NCBI GenBank assembly: GCA_964006375.1
Contig: OZ023265.1
Span: 152,468,547-152,532,546, forward strand
Reading direction: 5' to 3'
From: Tillus elongatus
Taxonomy: Eukaryota; Arthropoda; Insecta; Coleoptera; Cleridae
Length of the DNA stretch: 64,000 nucleotides
Shown: positions 24,385 to 38,400 of the stretch, piece after piece
Layout: every line of letters begins with the position of its first letter
How positions within the stretch are numbered: position 1 is the first letter of the stretch
Position numbers and translations under genes: made by a program
Notes under the pieces: generated by a model
What the model was told of the DNA's origin: nothing
What the model saw: only the letters and a program-made list of their open reading frames with translations
The model's database searches: none

Positions 24385-24860
24385 TGTAAGGATAGATGCA
24401 TTCTCACAACAATTAGAACCGTAGACCGGTTTCGCTCTCATTAGAGCTCGTCAGTACGGCATACTAATTGCAGCGAAAATACACCTTTAAGGTAATATGG
24501 CAAAAGTAGCCAGCCTTTCAACACTAAGTGAGTGGTGAGCGTGTCTCCACCTAGTTGCGGAACCAAGTAATATGTTGTCATGCCAGCTCCAAATAACACA
24601 AAGTGTTAAAAATAGAGACTGTATACAACCAACTAACAATTTAATAAATTGTGAGCCCTGGCCCATTTCTACCCTAATATGGGGACAAACTATGTAATGA
24701 TAGATGTATTCTCACAACAATTAGAACCGTAGACCGGTCCCTATACTAGGGTAGAAATGGGCCGGGGCTAACAATTTATTAAATTGTTAGTTGGTTGTAT
24801 ACAGTCTCTATTTTTTAACACTTTGTGTTATTTGGACCTGGCGTCACAACATACTACTTA
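24385..24860. mobile_element. Retrozyme-like locus RZ1 (tandem unit plus fold-back)
   Basis: One full unit (ribozyme at 24,418-24,460, antisense on the plus strand), the start of a second direct unit about 308 bp on ('gaaccgtagaccggt' at 24,724-24,738), then an abrupt inversion into a plus-sense partial unit ('ctaacaatttattaaattgt...' to 24,860). The sequence family recurs at 41,797-42,532 and 51,960-52,095. Small tandem non-coding repeats of about 300 bp with type I hammerheads match what are called retrozymes. Confidence 0.75.
24418..24460 (-). ncRNA. Type I hammerhead ribozyme, apparently intact
   Basis: On the minus strand: stem I strand 'gccgta', core 'CTGACGA', stem II 'GCTC'-'taatga'-'GAGC', 'GAAA', a minimal stem III 'ACCGGT' (sharing the last A of GAAA), C17 with predicted cleavage after GGTC, then 'tacggt', which pairs with the first stem I strand (five Watson-Crick pairs plus a terminal G-U wobble). 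All core nucleotides of the hammerhead consensus are present. The two-pair self-complementary stem III is the form known from Penelope-like elements and retrozymes, where dimers fold better. Cleavage has not been tested; the assignment rests on the motif. Confidence 0.85.
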
Positions 24861-24943
24861 AAATGACTGTAGTACTACATTATGATTGTAACATCCAATC
24901 AAACAAAAATTAAAGTAATAGGTAAACTGCATGTAGATTGTAG

Positions 24944-24947
<4 letters not shown>

Positions 24948-25013
<66 letters not shown>
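24948..25013. repeat. (TA)n microsatellite 13
   Basis: TA array about 90 bp beyond RZ1. Confidence 0.98.
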
Positions 25014-25014
<1 letters not shown>

Positions 25015-25678
25015 CTATGGTAATTTTAATGTACCAGAAATGCATCTAAATTTAGAAAAATGGAAAGAGAAAATCTTGGAAATTGTACGTAATTCTTAAT
25101 ACAATGTCTTGCCAAAGACGGGTTAAAAAGAGGGAATTTAAAAACAAAAGTCGATAAGCATGCAAGGGGCTAAGTATTCAAATCAAAATAAATAAAAATA
25201 ATCACCTTAATGCATGATAATATCAAAAATATCATATAAAATTAGTATTTGAAATCAAAGTGTGCGACTTGCATAAAAAACGTTTATTTTCCAAAGACTA
25301 TACATTCAAAATTAAAATATTATATTTAATAAAGCAGTAGACGAGGTCACTGAAGCTAATTAAAATAAAAGATCAGCATTCCGTGGCTGAATCACGTCTC
25401 CATCTTGATAGGTGCGTTAAACGCAGCAAACAAATCGTCAGAGTGATAAACTTTGGCACTATAACAATAAAATTCAATTAATTTAGGAAGCAGATAGGAT
25501 AAAATGTGTGGAAAAATACGAACACAGCATGATTAGAATGATATGAAGGTATGGCAATCAGAAATTATTGACATATTATAGATTACCTGTTATTTTGAGA
25601 TGTGGTCCAGTATAATTATAACATAATAAGGAAAACTCCTTTCCACAGAAATTTTCATGATCAAGATTGACAGAAACC

Positions 25679-25771
<93 letters not shown>

Positions 25772-27374
25772 GGTCTATATCAGTGTGACGTCCATATAAT
25801 TTCCAAATTGATATTGCATGTCATTTCAAAATTTACATAATATGGCATTTCGGAATTTCCACAAAATTTGATAATACCTATAAAATCAGAACAGATTTAA
25901 TAATTTGAAAGTATTTGGTTGATTATGTCATTATGAATCTCTAGAGTAACATAGTAGCAACGAAAATAAGGGAAAATGAAAGAAAAATGCAACTTTTAAC
26001 AATTGTCAATCATCATGTTACGAGAGGACTGTTTATGTATAATACTTGATATAATAGTGTAATAAATTGTATTTTGATGACTGTATATATTTATAATTGT
26101 AGGCAAATACATTATTATAAACAATTTTAGACTGGAAATTGAAATGTCAACAGATAAAAGAATTACAAATTTCATGTATAGATTATAAGATTATCATTGA
26201 ACCAAATCACATGTAAAATAGCTCTATGTAATCAGTAAATTGCCTAGAATAAGTTTTTCGTTATATAATTTGTGTATTATAAAGATTAGGGGTCAGTAAT
26301 TTTCATATTAATAACAATTGTCAATTTTGAAAAATGGCAACTTTGCCATTAAAATTAAGAACATACGGTATAATGAAACCACATGTATGGGGTATCAAAA
26401 TACGCAGTTTTAAACAAGCTTTCTTTTAAAGTATAGCATGTTTGGCTAGCTGTAATACAAAAAAATCCTAAATAGGCAGGTCTATAATTAACATGGCGTC
26501 AGGACGCTAATTCAATTTATTTCTGTTTTTATATAAAAGAAATGTCGATTTATTTAATCGAGTCAGTTGAATTTAAGTAGCTAAAGTGAGCACATCAGAA
26601 TTTTTATTGATTTCGAGCATTTATTCTCAACACTTTTAGATTATATTGTGATATGAAAAGAATTAAATAATGACAGTGTCAACTTACCTGTTTATTTCTG
26701 CGATCTTATTATTATAAATAACTATATTCGAACAAATATTATTCAATCAATTAATGGAAACTGGAGAATATATGGTAAATAAAAAGAATTTTTGTTGGAA
26801 TTTTATCAGTAAATATTAAATAAAAAAAAACTGTCAACTGCCATTAGACTAGGAAAGGGATTCTTTTTTTATGTTCATCTGATCGAAAGAAGAATCCGTA
26901 AAAACGAAATTAGACCCAGGAACTATACACATAACCCAAATGTATAGTGGACAGAATAACTATTAAAACACATGGAGGCAAATACTGCAAGTGACATTTA
27001 AAGGTTGGTTAATGGAACTCATATTATGTAGCTCAATAGTCAAAAGCAATTAAGAAAAAATAATAATAATTTAATAAATAAATAAAAAGGACTGTACCTA
27101 CATAAAAATCGTGAGTACCCTTTCAAGAGAAGTTTGATTATTGTTAAGAATTTGTAATATTAATAAGAATTTTATAGTTAAGCAATATTTCTTTTCCTAA
27201 TTTAAAAAGAAAACTGTTCTATTTTGTTTGTTATTTAAATTGTTTAGTAATAAATTATCCATTTGTTTGAAATCCATTTCATTACTAAGAAAAAAAAACC
27301 CGAATCTCGTAATAAAGCTCATACCAATTTTTATTAACAAAGTGGTGCATTTTTCGACTCATGAACCCAAGCTC
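25014..27374. other. AT-rich non-coding region
   Basis: Very AT-rich with no credible frame on either strand and no element signature I recognise apart from one (TA)n array (25,684-25,768). Could be intergenic or intronic DNA; no splice or exon signal can be supported. Confidence 0.5.
25684..25768. repeat. (TA)n microsatellite 14
   Basis: Isolated TA array; flanks are not family A. Confidence 0.98.
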
Positions 27375-27604
27375 TGAGATTTATTAATAATTTATTAATA
27401 TAAAAAGATTAAAACAACAAAAAAACAATATATTTATACATTTTTATGAAGTCTCATGCAAAATTAACTAAAAGAAAATAAGGATTCCAAGGGTAACTGA
27501 ATATAACAGGTAAATATAATAAATATATATTATTATCTTACATATCATAACAATTCCGACACAAAGAGAAAAGTTTACTCGAATGACACCAAAAATGTTG
27601 GGAT
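27375..27604 (+). repeat. 230-bp direct repeat, copy 1
   Basis: 'tgagatttattaataattta' to 'aaaaatgttgggat', repeated at 27,876-28,105 with only a few differences; the 271-bp spacer holds another repeat fragment. Confidence 0.9.
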
Positions 27605-27875
27605 GAAATATGTTTACGAAAATTTTCTACCATAACATAAAAAACCTCTTTTGTTTATTGTTTGCAAAAACTGGATGGGTTGACTAAAATAAAACCATCC
27701 AAACAATTAATAAGGAAAAATACCTGTCATATTTATAATTCGACAAGTACATTCCCTTCGTAAATAATTATTTTTTTCTGAAAAACGTTTGTAACTTTAA
27801 CGAAATTTGTAACACCATTTTTTTAAGGCACTTGCAGTACTTACATATTATATCTAAGACCAAATTTTACTTTAT
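27605..27875 (-). repeat. TIR-type repeat fragment between the direct repeats
   Basis: 'acgaaaattttctaccataaca' resembles the terminal motif of family A/B elements, and 'atacctgtcatatttataatt', 'gtacattcccttcgtaaata' are shared (reverse complement) with 50,260-50,310. It appears to be a remnant of the B-type element found at 49,984-50,577. Confidence 0.55.
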
Positions 27876-28105
27876 TGAGATTTATTAATAATTTATTAAT
27901 ATAAAAAGATTAAAACAAAAAAAAACAATATATTTATACATTTTTATGAAGAGTCTTATGCAAAATTAACTAAAAGAAAATAAGGATTCCAAGGGCAACT
28001 GAATATAACAGGTAAATATAATAAATATATATTATTATCTTACATATCATAAAAATTCCGACACAAAGAGAAAAGTTTAATCGAATGACACAAAAAATGT
28101 TGGGA
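27876..28105 (+). repeat. 230-bp direct repeat, copy 2
   Basis: Second copy, directly followed by a (TA)n array at 28,118. Confidence 0.9.
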
Positions 28106-28115
28106 TAATAAAAAC

Positions 28116-28117
<2 letters not shown>

Positions 28118-28203
<86 letters not shown>
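28118..28203. repeat. (TA)n microsatellite 15
   Basis: TA array bordering copy 2 of the 230-bp direct repeat. Confidence 0.98.
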
Positions 28204-28205
<2 letters not shown>

Positions 28206-28249
28206 CAAACTGTATTACTTTGGATCCCCTGTTACCCAATGTACCTAAA

Positions 28250-28530
28250 GTTTAAATACAGTCCACACCTTCTACAGCGCTAGTTAACGACCCAGTTAAT
28301 TAGCGAGGGTGGGATCAATTCACCTGCAACTTATTGGAGATAGATAACAAGCTCAAGCTTTATCTCCCCCATTTGATTGGTGCCAAAAAACATGTAAATT
28401 TTAAATTTGTAATCTTTCAGACGAGACACCTGAACATTTATTATTCTGAAACTAAATTGGACATACATGGATTTAAACCGGCCCTGTGACATGCTTAGCA
28501 TAGGGTAAGCTACCTTATGTAGTAAAAAAC
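28250..28530 (-). repeat. tRNA-derived SINE-like repeat S3
   Basis: On the minus strand a box A-like 'ggtagcttaccctatgc' is followed about 35 bp on by a box B-like 'ccggtttaaatcca'; downstream is a GC-richer body with 'tgaattgatcccaccctcgc'. Only one copy is in the window, so the call rests on promoter-like motifs. Confidence 0.45.
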
Positions 28531-29248
28531 ATATGAAAAGTCGCTTTACAACTGGTGAACTTATTTGTAATGAGTTTGTAGCATGACAAATAAGCTATAT
28601 TATACTAAAACTTTCATAATTTGGTTTTTATTGCACCCTGAAAAACTACATAAATTTTCTGCGCAGTTATTTGCTATTTCCACAAAGCAATTGTGTACAT
28701 AATATATAAACCATTATATGAGAAAAGTTTTTAACTAAAATTTAAGCTTCATTTAGCTATTAGTTTCCATCTAGATTAGTTTTATTTTGTGTAGTTTGGT
28801 TGTATTATCCCTGGTCGTAAATTTCAGATTAATCGTCCGGGCAATTTAATAAATTGTGCAGGTCATTTTCAGTTCATATATGTGCCGAGTTACATCTACC
28901 CATATTAATTGACGTCATTTTCCTAACACAAATGAAATATGATCATGAAAATGTACAAGGTTTGCCTTTCATAGGCAAAGTTTATAATTAAAAGCGGTAA
29001 AACATATTTATGTGGCCTAACAGAGAGTTGCATAAGGTTGCGTGCAAGTTTCATGCCCAAGCATAGAAAGCACTTAACCATGCAGATATGATAACCTAGC
29101 CTTAGGCATCGGGCTATAAACCAGAAAGTTAATTGTAGCTGTTGACTTATACCTCGCAGTTTATTTCATAGTAATTAAGTCAGTGGTATACTGATTATGG
29201 CACAGACCTGATTGTGAATAAGAAAAGTTTAATGAATTCTGTTGTTTT
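28531..29248. other. Unassigned non-coding stretch
   Basis: No recognisable gene or repeat. Confidence 0.4.
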
Positions 29249-31350
<2,102 letters not shown>

Positions 31351-31640
31351 TATATGTATCACACCGATAACTCAAAAAATAAAGGGTCGATTTTGATAAA
31401 ATTTCGTGAGTAAATTATCTTTGCAGGTGGCTTGGATAGGTTCGTTAGCCAGGAAAATCGGACCAGTTTTTCTTCTCGAGAAAATTCATATCTCCGGAAA
31501 TAACAAAGTTACGGCAACCACGGCAAGCTGGTTTATGTGGTAAAAATCAAACTCTGCACCAATTTAGGTCTCTATGTTGAAAGGAAAAAAGTTATAGGCA
31601 CTCAATAAAGCAAAATTTAAGTGCCACTAAAAGTCAGGGA
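31351..31640 (+). repeat. Family A core, resumed after M3
   Basis: 'tatgtatcacaccgataact', 'ggtggcttggataggttcgt' and 'tatctccggaaataacaaa'; continues the copy broken at 29,322. Confidence 0.8.
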
Positions 31641-31987
31641 AGACGCAATACCAAAATATTATTTGTGTTAAACAAACTATATTAAATATTACAGACAACG
31701 TTTATCTTTTCATGGCGCAAAAAGTTCAAAAAGTACCGGAAAGATTACTTTGAGAATTTTATAATTTTTCTCCTGTAAATGTCAAACTGGAGATTTTAGA
31801 CGTGAAAATTAGTATAACTATTGCGGTTTGTCAATGGAGGATATTGCATAAAATGTGTATTAGAATGTTCTAGATCTATGCTACTCGTCTTATTTGTTAA
31901 AATAACTGCAAAATCTGCCTCTAAAGACCTTATGTTTTAAAAATAGATAACTTACGACCATTATGGGTTATCTACCTTTCTTCATTG

Positions 31988-32260
31988 CAGTTGTCCAGAC
32001 GCATTACGTCGTGTATAGGTTAGGATGCCTGTCTGATGAGCTAAGGAACGAGGGCTCAAATCTCACCGTTGACCGAATTTGTCTTTTAACTTTTTTTTTA
32101 CTTTTTTTTTCGTCTTTGATTCCATTTTAACGTTATCTGATCAAGTTGTGTAATTCCAATATATATTTTTAGCGACTTTTTGTTGAAAATGAAAGATAAG
32201 CACTTTTAAGACTTCATTCAAGTTTTATAGTCGCTGTTGTTGCCCTTAGTTGGTTAAACC
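31988..32260 (+). repeat. tRNA-like SINE S2, copy 2
   Basis: Box A-like 'tataggttaggatgcc' and box B-like 'ggctcaaatctcacc' spaced as in a tRNA, resembling tRNA-Glu; the T-rich tract and 'ttttaagacttcattcaagt' match the copy at 17,895. Confidence 0.65.
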
Positions 32261-32946
32261 GTGCCATAGGTAACATAGACGTGGAGATTTGTGACATGAG
32301 AAGAGGTTGTTTTCTTCTCTATAACCGGATTCAATTTTTACAGCATCCGTAGGCAAAAGAATTCTCTCTGTGAAGCCACAGAAAAAGTATCTAGTTCTGT
32401 ATTCAGATCAGATTTTGAATATTTTTCAATTTATGTAATTTATTTCTATTTCTATTAGTTAATTTTCTTGTACAATGTGTTCTTTTATTAGCGAATTTTC
32501 TTATAAGTGAATTTAATCAATTTTCTTTGAAGAAACGTTTGTTGTGAATTTTTGTATGCAAAATTATTCAATTGATGGAACATTTTTTAAACGAATTTCA
32601 TCGAAAATAATGTTTTAATGGATTTTCGTGCAAAGAAATTGTTCTATTTTCAATTTTAATTACAGATTTGGTATATAATTTAAATTTTCTTTATATTCTC
32701 TTTGCAAAATTTTGTGTAAAGAGATATTAAGCCAGTTTTCGCAGACATTTTTTTGTGCTTCGTAGAAATCTTTTTTTTTAAGATGTTTTGGTGAAATGTT
32801 GGTAATTAATGATAAATGTTTAATGAGTTATTATAAAAAAAATTTTACGGATTTTCTTGAATTTTTTTTTGTTGCAAATTTTCATGAAATTTTTGTTGTC
32901 ATGATATTTGTTATAAAAGTTCGTAATATGATTTAAACTGAAGTAA
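32261..32946. other. AT-rich stretch with degenerate 'gaattttc' motifs
   Basis: Repeated degenerate 'gaattttctt'/'aattttcat' words occur between 32,470 and 32,900, perhaps a very old family A-like or satellite remnant. No gene. Confidence 0.35.
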
Positions 32947-33976
32947 TTATTCAAATTGTGCCTCGTCTGCAACTTGGCAGTGATATAATCTATCAGAAAA
33001 CTGTCTCACTGAATTTTGTATAATCTCTGGCGTAATATGGTTGATTTCTTCAATTATCCGCTTATGTAATTGTTCCAGATCATTAGCTCGTTTTGTATAC
33101 ACCTGACTTTTCAAGTGACCCCACAAAAGAAGTCCAGTGGCGACAGGTCTGGGGAACGAGCTGGCCACTCGATTGCTCCTCTCCGCCCGATCTAGTGGCC
33201 ATGAAATATTTGGTCCATTACTTGTAAAGTGTGGCGGAGCTCCTACTTGTTGGAGCCAAATATTATCGCTTGGATGATTAGGTCTCATCTAATTTGGGCA
33301 GAGTGCTCTAAGTGCTGCCACAATTTGGTTTCTCAATAAATTCAAGTAGCTATTACCATTTAAATTTCCGCTAATAAAAAAAAGTCCAATTAATTTGTTT
33401 CCGGCCCAACCAGCCCACACATTTACTTTTAGAGGATACTGCGTATAGACTTCCTCCATCCAATGAGGGTTCTCTGTTGACCAGAAACGACAATTGTGCC
33501 TGTTAACCGTACTATTCAGATAAAATGTTGCTTCATCTGAAAAAAACTATTTCATTCACAAAGTTAGGCCGAGCTTTAGTAAGTAAAAGTTAGTCTGCGA
33601 TCTGGGTCATCCTCGGTCAACTCATGAACCACATGTATTTTAAAGGGTTTCATTTTTTCAGACTTAAGAATTCTGTGCGCAGACTTTTGGGATATGTCAT
33701 GAATTTGACCCATGATACGTGACGATTTTTTTGGACTGATAATAGAACGTTCAACCTTGTGTCTTCGCCACTTACTGTTATTAGACGTCTAATTCTTGAC
33801 AAATCCCCTACTTGGCGAATTTTCTCGTAATTTTGAACAACCCGATGCACCGTACTTTTACTAATTTGTCTATCGGAATGAACAGTATTAAATAATGTAC
33901 GAACTTCTTCCAACGATCGTTGACCATATCCGTACATCATCAAGATGTCAATGCACTCAGGCTCTGTGAGTTTCAT
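32947..33976 (-). pseudogene. Mariner-like transposase M5, broken
   Basis: Starts 'MKLTEPECIDILMMYGYGQR' (ATG at 33,976), a DUF4817-type helix-turn-helix, then 'STVHRVVQNYEKIRQVGDLS' and the linker. Middle pieces in shifted frames read 'VNRHNCRFWSTENPHW' and 'VNVWAGWAGNKLIGLFF'. The last open part has 'WLQQVGAPPHF', where the second catalytic Asp is replaced by Val, and then the sequence corresponding to the third Asp motif is garbled ('RPVATGLLLWGH'). The C-terminus 'LYHCQVADEAQFE' ends at TAA. At least two frameshifts plus catalytic losses. No clear TIRs were found around it. Confidence 0.8.
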
Positions 33977-34249
33977 TGCGGTTTTCAAACTTTTTAATTG
34001 CACAAGGAAAAGGAAAACAACGACCACAACTGACAGGGCACAGTGTCAATGCAACATCTGAAGTGTCTGATTTATTGACACCAGCGCATTTAAATAGGTA
34101 TGCAGAACTTGATTTTACGTTATTATTTATTATTTTTTTGTCGTGTTATCTTATCAACCACAAAAGGATATTGCGTCTCAGTACGTAGTATTTTATCCTG
34201 CATCCGAAAATGGTAAATAATACAAGGTGTTCCAATAAAAAAAAAACTA

Positions 34250-34425
34250 GTCCGATTTTCGTGGCTAACGAACTTGCCCAAGCAACTTGCGAGAGGAAGG
34301 TACTCACCAAATTTTATCACATACGGCCCATAAAGTCTGCAACTGACCTCGGATTTGGGTTATAGGGGTCCTAGTTTGCGCTCATTTGAAGAATTTTTTT
34401 AAATTCAAAAGTCGCTGTGGGAGAA
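34250..34425 (-). repeat. Family A fragment without a TA tract
   Basis: 'tccgattttcgtggctaacg', 'ggaaggtactcaccaaattt', then directly 'aactgacctcggatttggg' and 'gcgctcatttgaagaa': core joined to left half with (TA)n deleted. Confidence 0.75.
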
Positions 34426-34589
34426 ACGCAAATTTTCTGCAAAAATGTGTATTTTTGAAAACTACAGTTGACGTATCCGAGCATTTCGTCAACATACTAA
34501 GCGCTGACATTTTAACGAATTTATTTCATAATTTTGCGGCTCATTGTACAAAAAGTTGCATCACAGAGACAAAAATAATTTTGAAGAAG

Positions 34590-34590
34590 T

Positions 34591-34684
<94 letters not shown>
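34590..34684. repeat. (TAA)n microsatellite, left of the Gypsy insertion
   Basis: AAT/TAA trinucleotide array directly abutting the left LTR. A matching array lies outside the right LTR at 41,399-41,500, so the retrotransposon inserted inside one array. Confidence 0.97.
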
Positions 34685-34686
<2 letters not shown>

Positions 34687-35482
34687 TTGCGTTTTCTCCG
34701 GGTTCTGGATAAGTGAGACTTTTAATTTTAACAAAACAACTTTATTTACTATATAAATATGGATACAATAAAAGTTCTAGAATGTCTCTCTCACAAAACA
34801 CTTAATTTACTGTCTAAATATGGATACAATAAAGATCTAGAACGTCTCTCTCACAAAACACTTAGTTTATCTGGCCTTACACTGGTTACTCATCTGCACA
34901 CAAGTCACTATACTGAAACTACGGTCTCTACTTCACACTAGTTACTGCCTCTTCTAGTCACTCCAACATTATCTTACTGAACTGAACTCCGCTGGCTTAC
35001 TTCCATCTTTATATAGCCGTCGCACCTTCCAGTTCGTTCTCGAGCGTTCTATTCCAGAATCTTCCAGGACCTTCTTTTACTAGAAAGTTCTGTGAATACA
35101 GATCGGTCCCGTATGTATACAGGGGGATGTATATACAGGTGATCCAAATGTGGTCATCACTCCAATGTTACACAAGAGGTGTTTCTCGAACTATAAGATC
35201 TCTCTGCGTATACAGGGTGTAAGGGTTCTCTGCGTATACAGGGTGTATATACAGGCTGTTCGGAATATGCAGACCTCAGTTATCCGTTCCGACGGGGTAC
35301 AAGTTGGTAACTTCGTTATTTTTGGTCCTAGAGGGTTGAGACTTCGCCTGTGGGGGGTCACCCCAGGCACCCCCAGGGGGTGGGGGGCGGTGTTGCCAGA
35401 TTGTGCAAAAATTCCCAGATGTTGGGGAAGTTCTGGAGATGTGGCAACACCGCACCTACGTCTATTGAAGTGCTTTGTAACA
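34685..35482 (-). repeat. Gypsy 3' LTR
   Basis: In element orientation it begins TGTTACAAAG and ends GCAACA (TG...CA). It contains a TATA-box-like 'ctatataaaga' (35,006-35,016) and an AATAAA (34,741-34,746). Two direct 61-bp repeats carrying 'gtctctctcacaaaacactta' in part start near 34,757 and 34,818. Confidence 0.93.
35006..35016 (-). promoter_or_regulatory. TATA box in 3' LTR
   Basis: 'ctatataaaga' on the minus strand, with an initiator-like 'ttcagttcag' about 30 bp downstream. The same site occurs in the 5' LTR. Confidence 0.5.
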
Positions 35483-35484
35483 CT

Positions 35485-35495
35485 GCCCCCCTCCT
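35485..35495 (-). promoter_or_regulatory. Polypurine tract
   Basis: On the minus strand the pol stop TAA is followed at once by 'ggaggggggcag' and then the 3' LTR (TGTTAC). A purine run next to the LTR is the expected primer for plus-strand synthesis. Confidence 0.8.
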
Positions 35496-38400
35496 TAAGA
35501 CTGTTCGTCCCGAACAGTACTTACCGGCCGCCAACTTGGGGGTTCGTTGCCCCGATAGGGACTCAACCTCTCTATGTGAACAACTTTGGGTTTAGTTCTT
35601 GGAGACAGCTGGATTCTGTACACTAGGTCGTTAATTTTCTTAGTCACCAAGTATGGCGCTTCCCATGGTTTCTGAAGTTTGGGACTGAGGCCCTTTCTCC
35701 TTGTTGGTTGGTATAGCCACACTGCATCACCTTCCTTGAATGTATGGGGTGTTGCTCTGCGATCCAAGCGCATCTTCATCCGGTCACTGCTCAAGAGGAG
35801 CCTGTCTCTGACACATCGGTGTATAGTGCGCAGTCTTCCTTCTAGGTCGGCGACATACTCAGGTAACGTAGCTAGGTCCGCTATGTCCTCGTTCGGTGGT
35901 GGTCTCGTCATGTCGATTGGTAACCGCATCTCTCTGCCGGTCAACATCCTGGATGGGGTGTAGCCGGTAGATTCATGCTGAGAGCTTCTGTAAGCTAGGA
36001 GGAACAGAGGTATCAGCTTGTCCCAGTTTCTCTGATTCTCATCGACAAACATAGCAAGGTACTGGTTGATGGTCCTGTTATGCCGTTCTACCATGCCGTC
36101 TGATTGAGGGTGGAGTGGCGTTGTTCGTGTTTTCTTTATGCCTAGCAAGTCCATTAGGCTCTTCCAGACTTCTGATTCGAAATTCCGGCCCTGGTCGGTG
36201 TGAATCTCCAAGGGTACGCCATGCCGCGATATGACATTCTCCAACAGGGCTTCTGCCACGGTCGTTGCCTTTTGGTTGGGGATCGGCGTAACTTCAGGCC
36301 ATTTCGAAAAGTAGTCCATCGCCACCATTATATATCTGTTCCCAGACTCGGTGATTGGAAAAGGTCCTGCGATGTCTACGGCAACTCTCTCACATGGTGT
36401 ACCTGAGATGTACTGCATCATTTTTCCTCTGGATCGGGTTTTTGGTCCCTTCTTTGAAGCACATTGGTCACACCTTTTGCACCATTCTTCCACGTTTCTT
36501 CGGCAGTTTATCCAATAGAAGCGGTCTCTCACTCTGGCAAGAGTCCTGTTGACCCCAAAGTGGCCTCCACTTCTACTATTGTGTAACTCTTGAAGAACAC
36601 TGCTTATGCACTCACTTGGCACAACGGTCTGGTATATACAGTCTCTACCATCGGCAGTTTCCCATTTTCGAGTGATCATGTCATTCTTTAGACACAATGA
36701 GTCCCATTGTAGCCAGTAGCCTTTAACCTCCGCCCCAAACCGGGACACATCGTGCCACTCAGGTCTTTTCCCCTTTTGTAGCCATTCTCTAATATTTTTC
36801 AAGTCTGGATCTGTCTTCTGTGCGTCTCTGATGTATTCAAGATTTACGTCTAGATCGGTGTTATTCTCCTGTCCTGCCACCAGTTGTTTGATCTGATGAG
36901 TTACTTTGTCGATCTCTTTGTTCTCTTGTCGCTCGCAAAATTTACATTCATGCACTGAACATGGTCTTCTTGACAGGCTGTCTGCATTGGCGTGACTTCT
37001 TCCTCTTCGATGTTCAATCCGGAAGTCGTAGCTCTGCAGTTTCTCTATCCATCGTGCTATCTGTCCTTCGGGATTTCTAAAGTTCAGAAGCCATTGCAGA
37101 GCAGAGTGATCTGACCTCACGCGGAATGTTCTTCCGTACAGGAAGCTGTGGAAATGTTCGATGGATCTTACAACTGCCAGCAGTTCTTTCCGGGTTACAC
37201 AGTAATTTCTTTCTGCTTTTCCGAACGTTTTGCTGAAGTAGCCTATCACAACTTCTTCTCCGGCTTGGAGCTGTGAGAGTACTGCCCCAATGCCATACTG
37301 GGAAGCATCGGTGTCCAGTATAAACAGTCCTTCCTCCTGAGGATAAGCCAGCACAGGAGCAGTGAGAAGACGATGTTTGAGCTCTCTAAAAGACTCTTGG
37401 CAATCTGGTGACCAGATGAACTCGGCCTTATTTTCAGTCAGGCTATGCAGAGGTTTCGCAATGCTGCTGAAGTACTTTACAAAGCGTCGGTAGTAGCTGC
37501 AAAGTCCCAGAAAACTTCTGACCTCATGTTTGTTCTTCGGCACAGGCCAGTCTCTTACTGCCTTATTTTCTCTGGATCAGTTTCTATCCCTTTCTCAGAA
37601 ACGACATGTCCGAGCAAACTCACTTTCTTCTGGAAGAGGACGCATTTCTTGGGATTGAGTTGCAGATTGGCACCTCTCAGCCTGGAGAAAACCTGCCTCA
37701 GATTCGACAGGTGTTCATCGAAAGTCCTTCCAATCACCATGACATCGTCGAGATACACCAGGCATGTTTCCCATGTAAGTCCTCTCAGCACTAACTCCAT
37801 TAGTCGCTCGAAGGTGGCAGGAGCATTACATAAGCCGAATGGCATGACCTTGAATTGGTACAACCCATTCCCGGTTGAAAAAGCAGTCTTCTCCTTATCG
37901 TCTTTATGGAGTTCTACTTGCCAGTAGCCACTTTTCAGGTCTAATGTAGAGAACCACTTTGATCCGGCCAAAGTGTTCAAAGTGTCGTCGATCCGGGGCA
38001 GGGGATAACTGTCTTTCTTGGTGACATCATTCAGCTTCCTATAATCCACGCAAAATCTCATAGTGCCGTCTTTCTTGGTGACCAAAACTACTGGGGACGA
38101 CCAAGGACAATAGTCCTTAGTCTAATACTCCTCGATCACACCATTTTCCAGCATTTCGGTAACCATCGCCTTGATCTCTGATTGCTTGGCAAAAGGCAGT
38201 CTTCTCGGCGGCTGTCTAATTGGTCTTGCGTCGCCAGTATTAATTCTGTGTTGCACTAGACTCGTACGACCTGTTATTTTATCTTGAGCGAAAATATCGG
38301 CCTCCTCCAATATGAACTTCAGGGCCATTTCCATCTCCATGTTGTTCAATTGGCCCCATGAATTCTTGAACCGCTCTACTATTTCTACTGGCAGTCTTCT

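Noticed and set aside
24724..24738. A second hammerhead in RZ1
   Set aside because: Only the stem I and cleavage-site segment remains; the CTGANGA, stem II and GAAA parts are deleted.
31988..32060. Functional tRNA gene
   Set aside because: Box A and B-like motifs exist but acceptor and anticodon stems do not pair properly, and a second diverged copy with the same downstream body indicates a SINE.
34386..34712. Frames with poly-Asn, poly-Ile or poly-Tyr (also 41,266-41,646)
   Set aside because: Translations of the (TAA)n microsatellite.
35006..35482. An env gene downstream of pol in the Gypsy element
   Set aside because: The pol stop directly meets the polypurine tract and LTR; there is no space for env.
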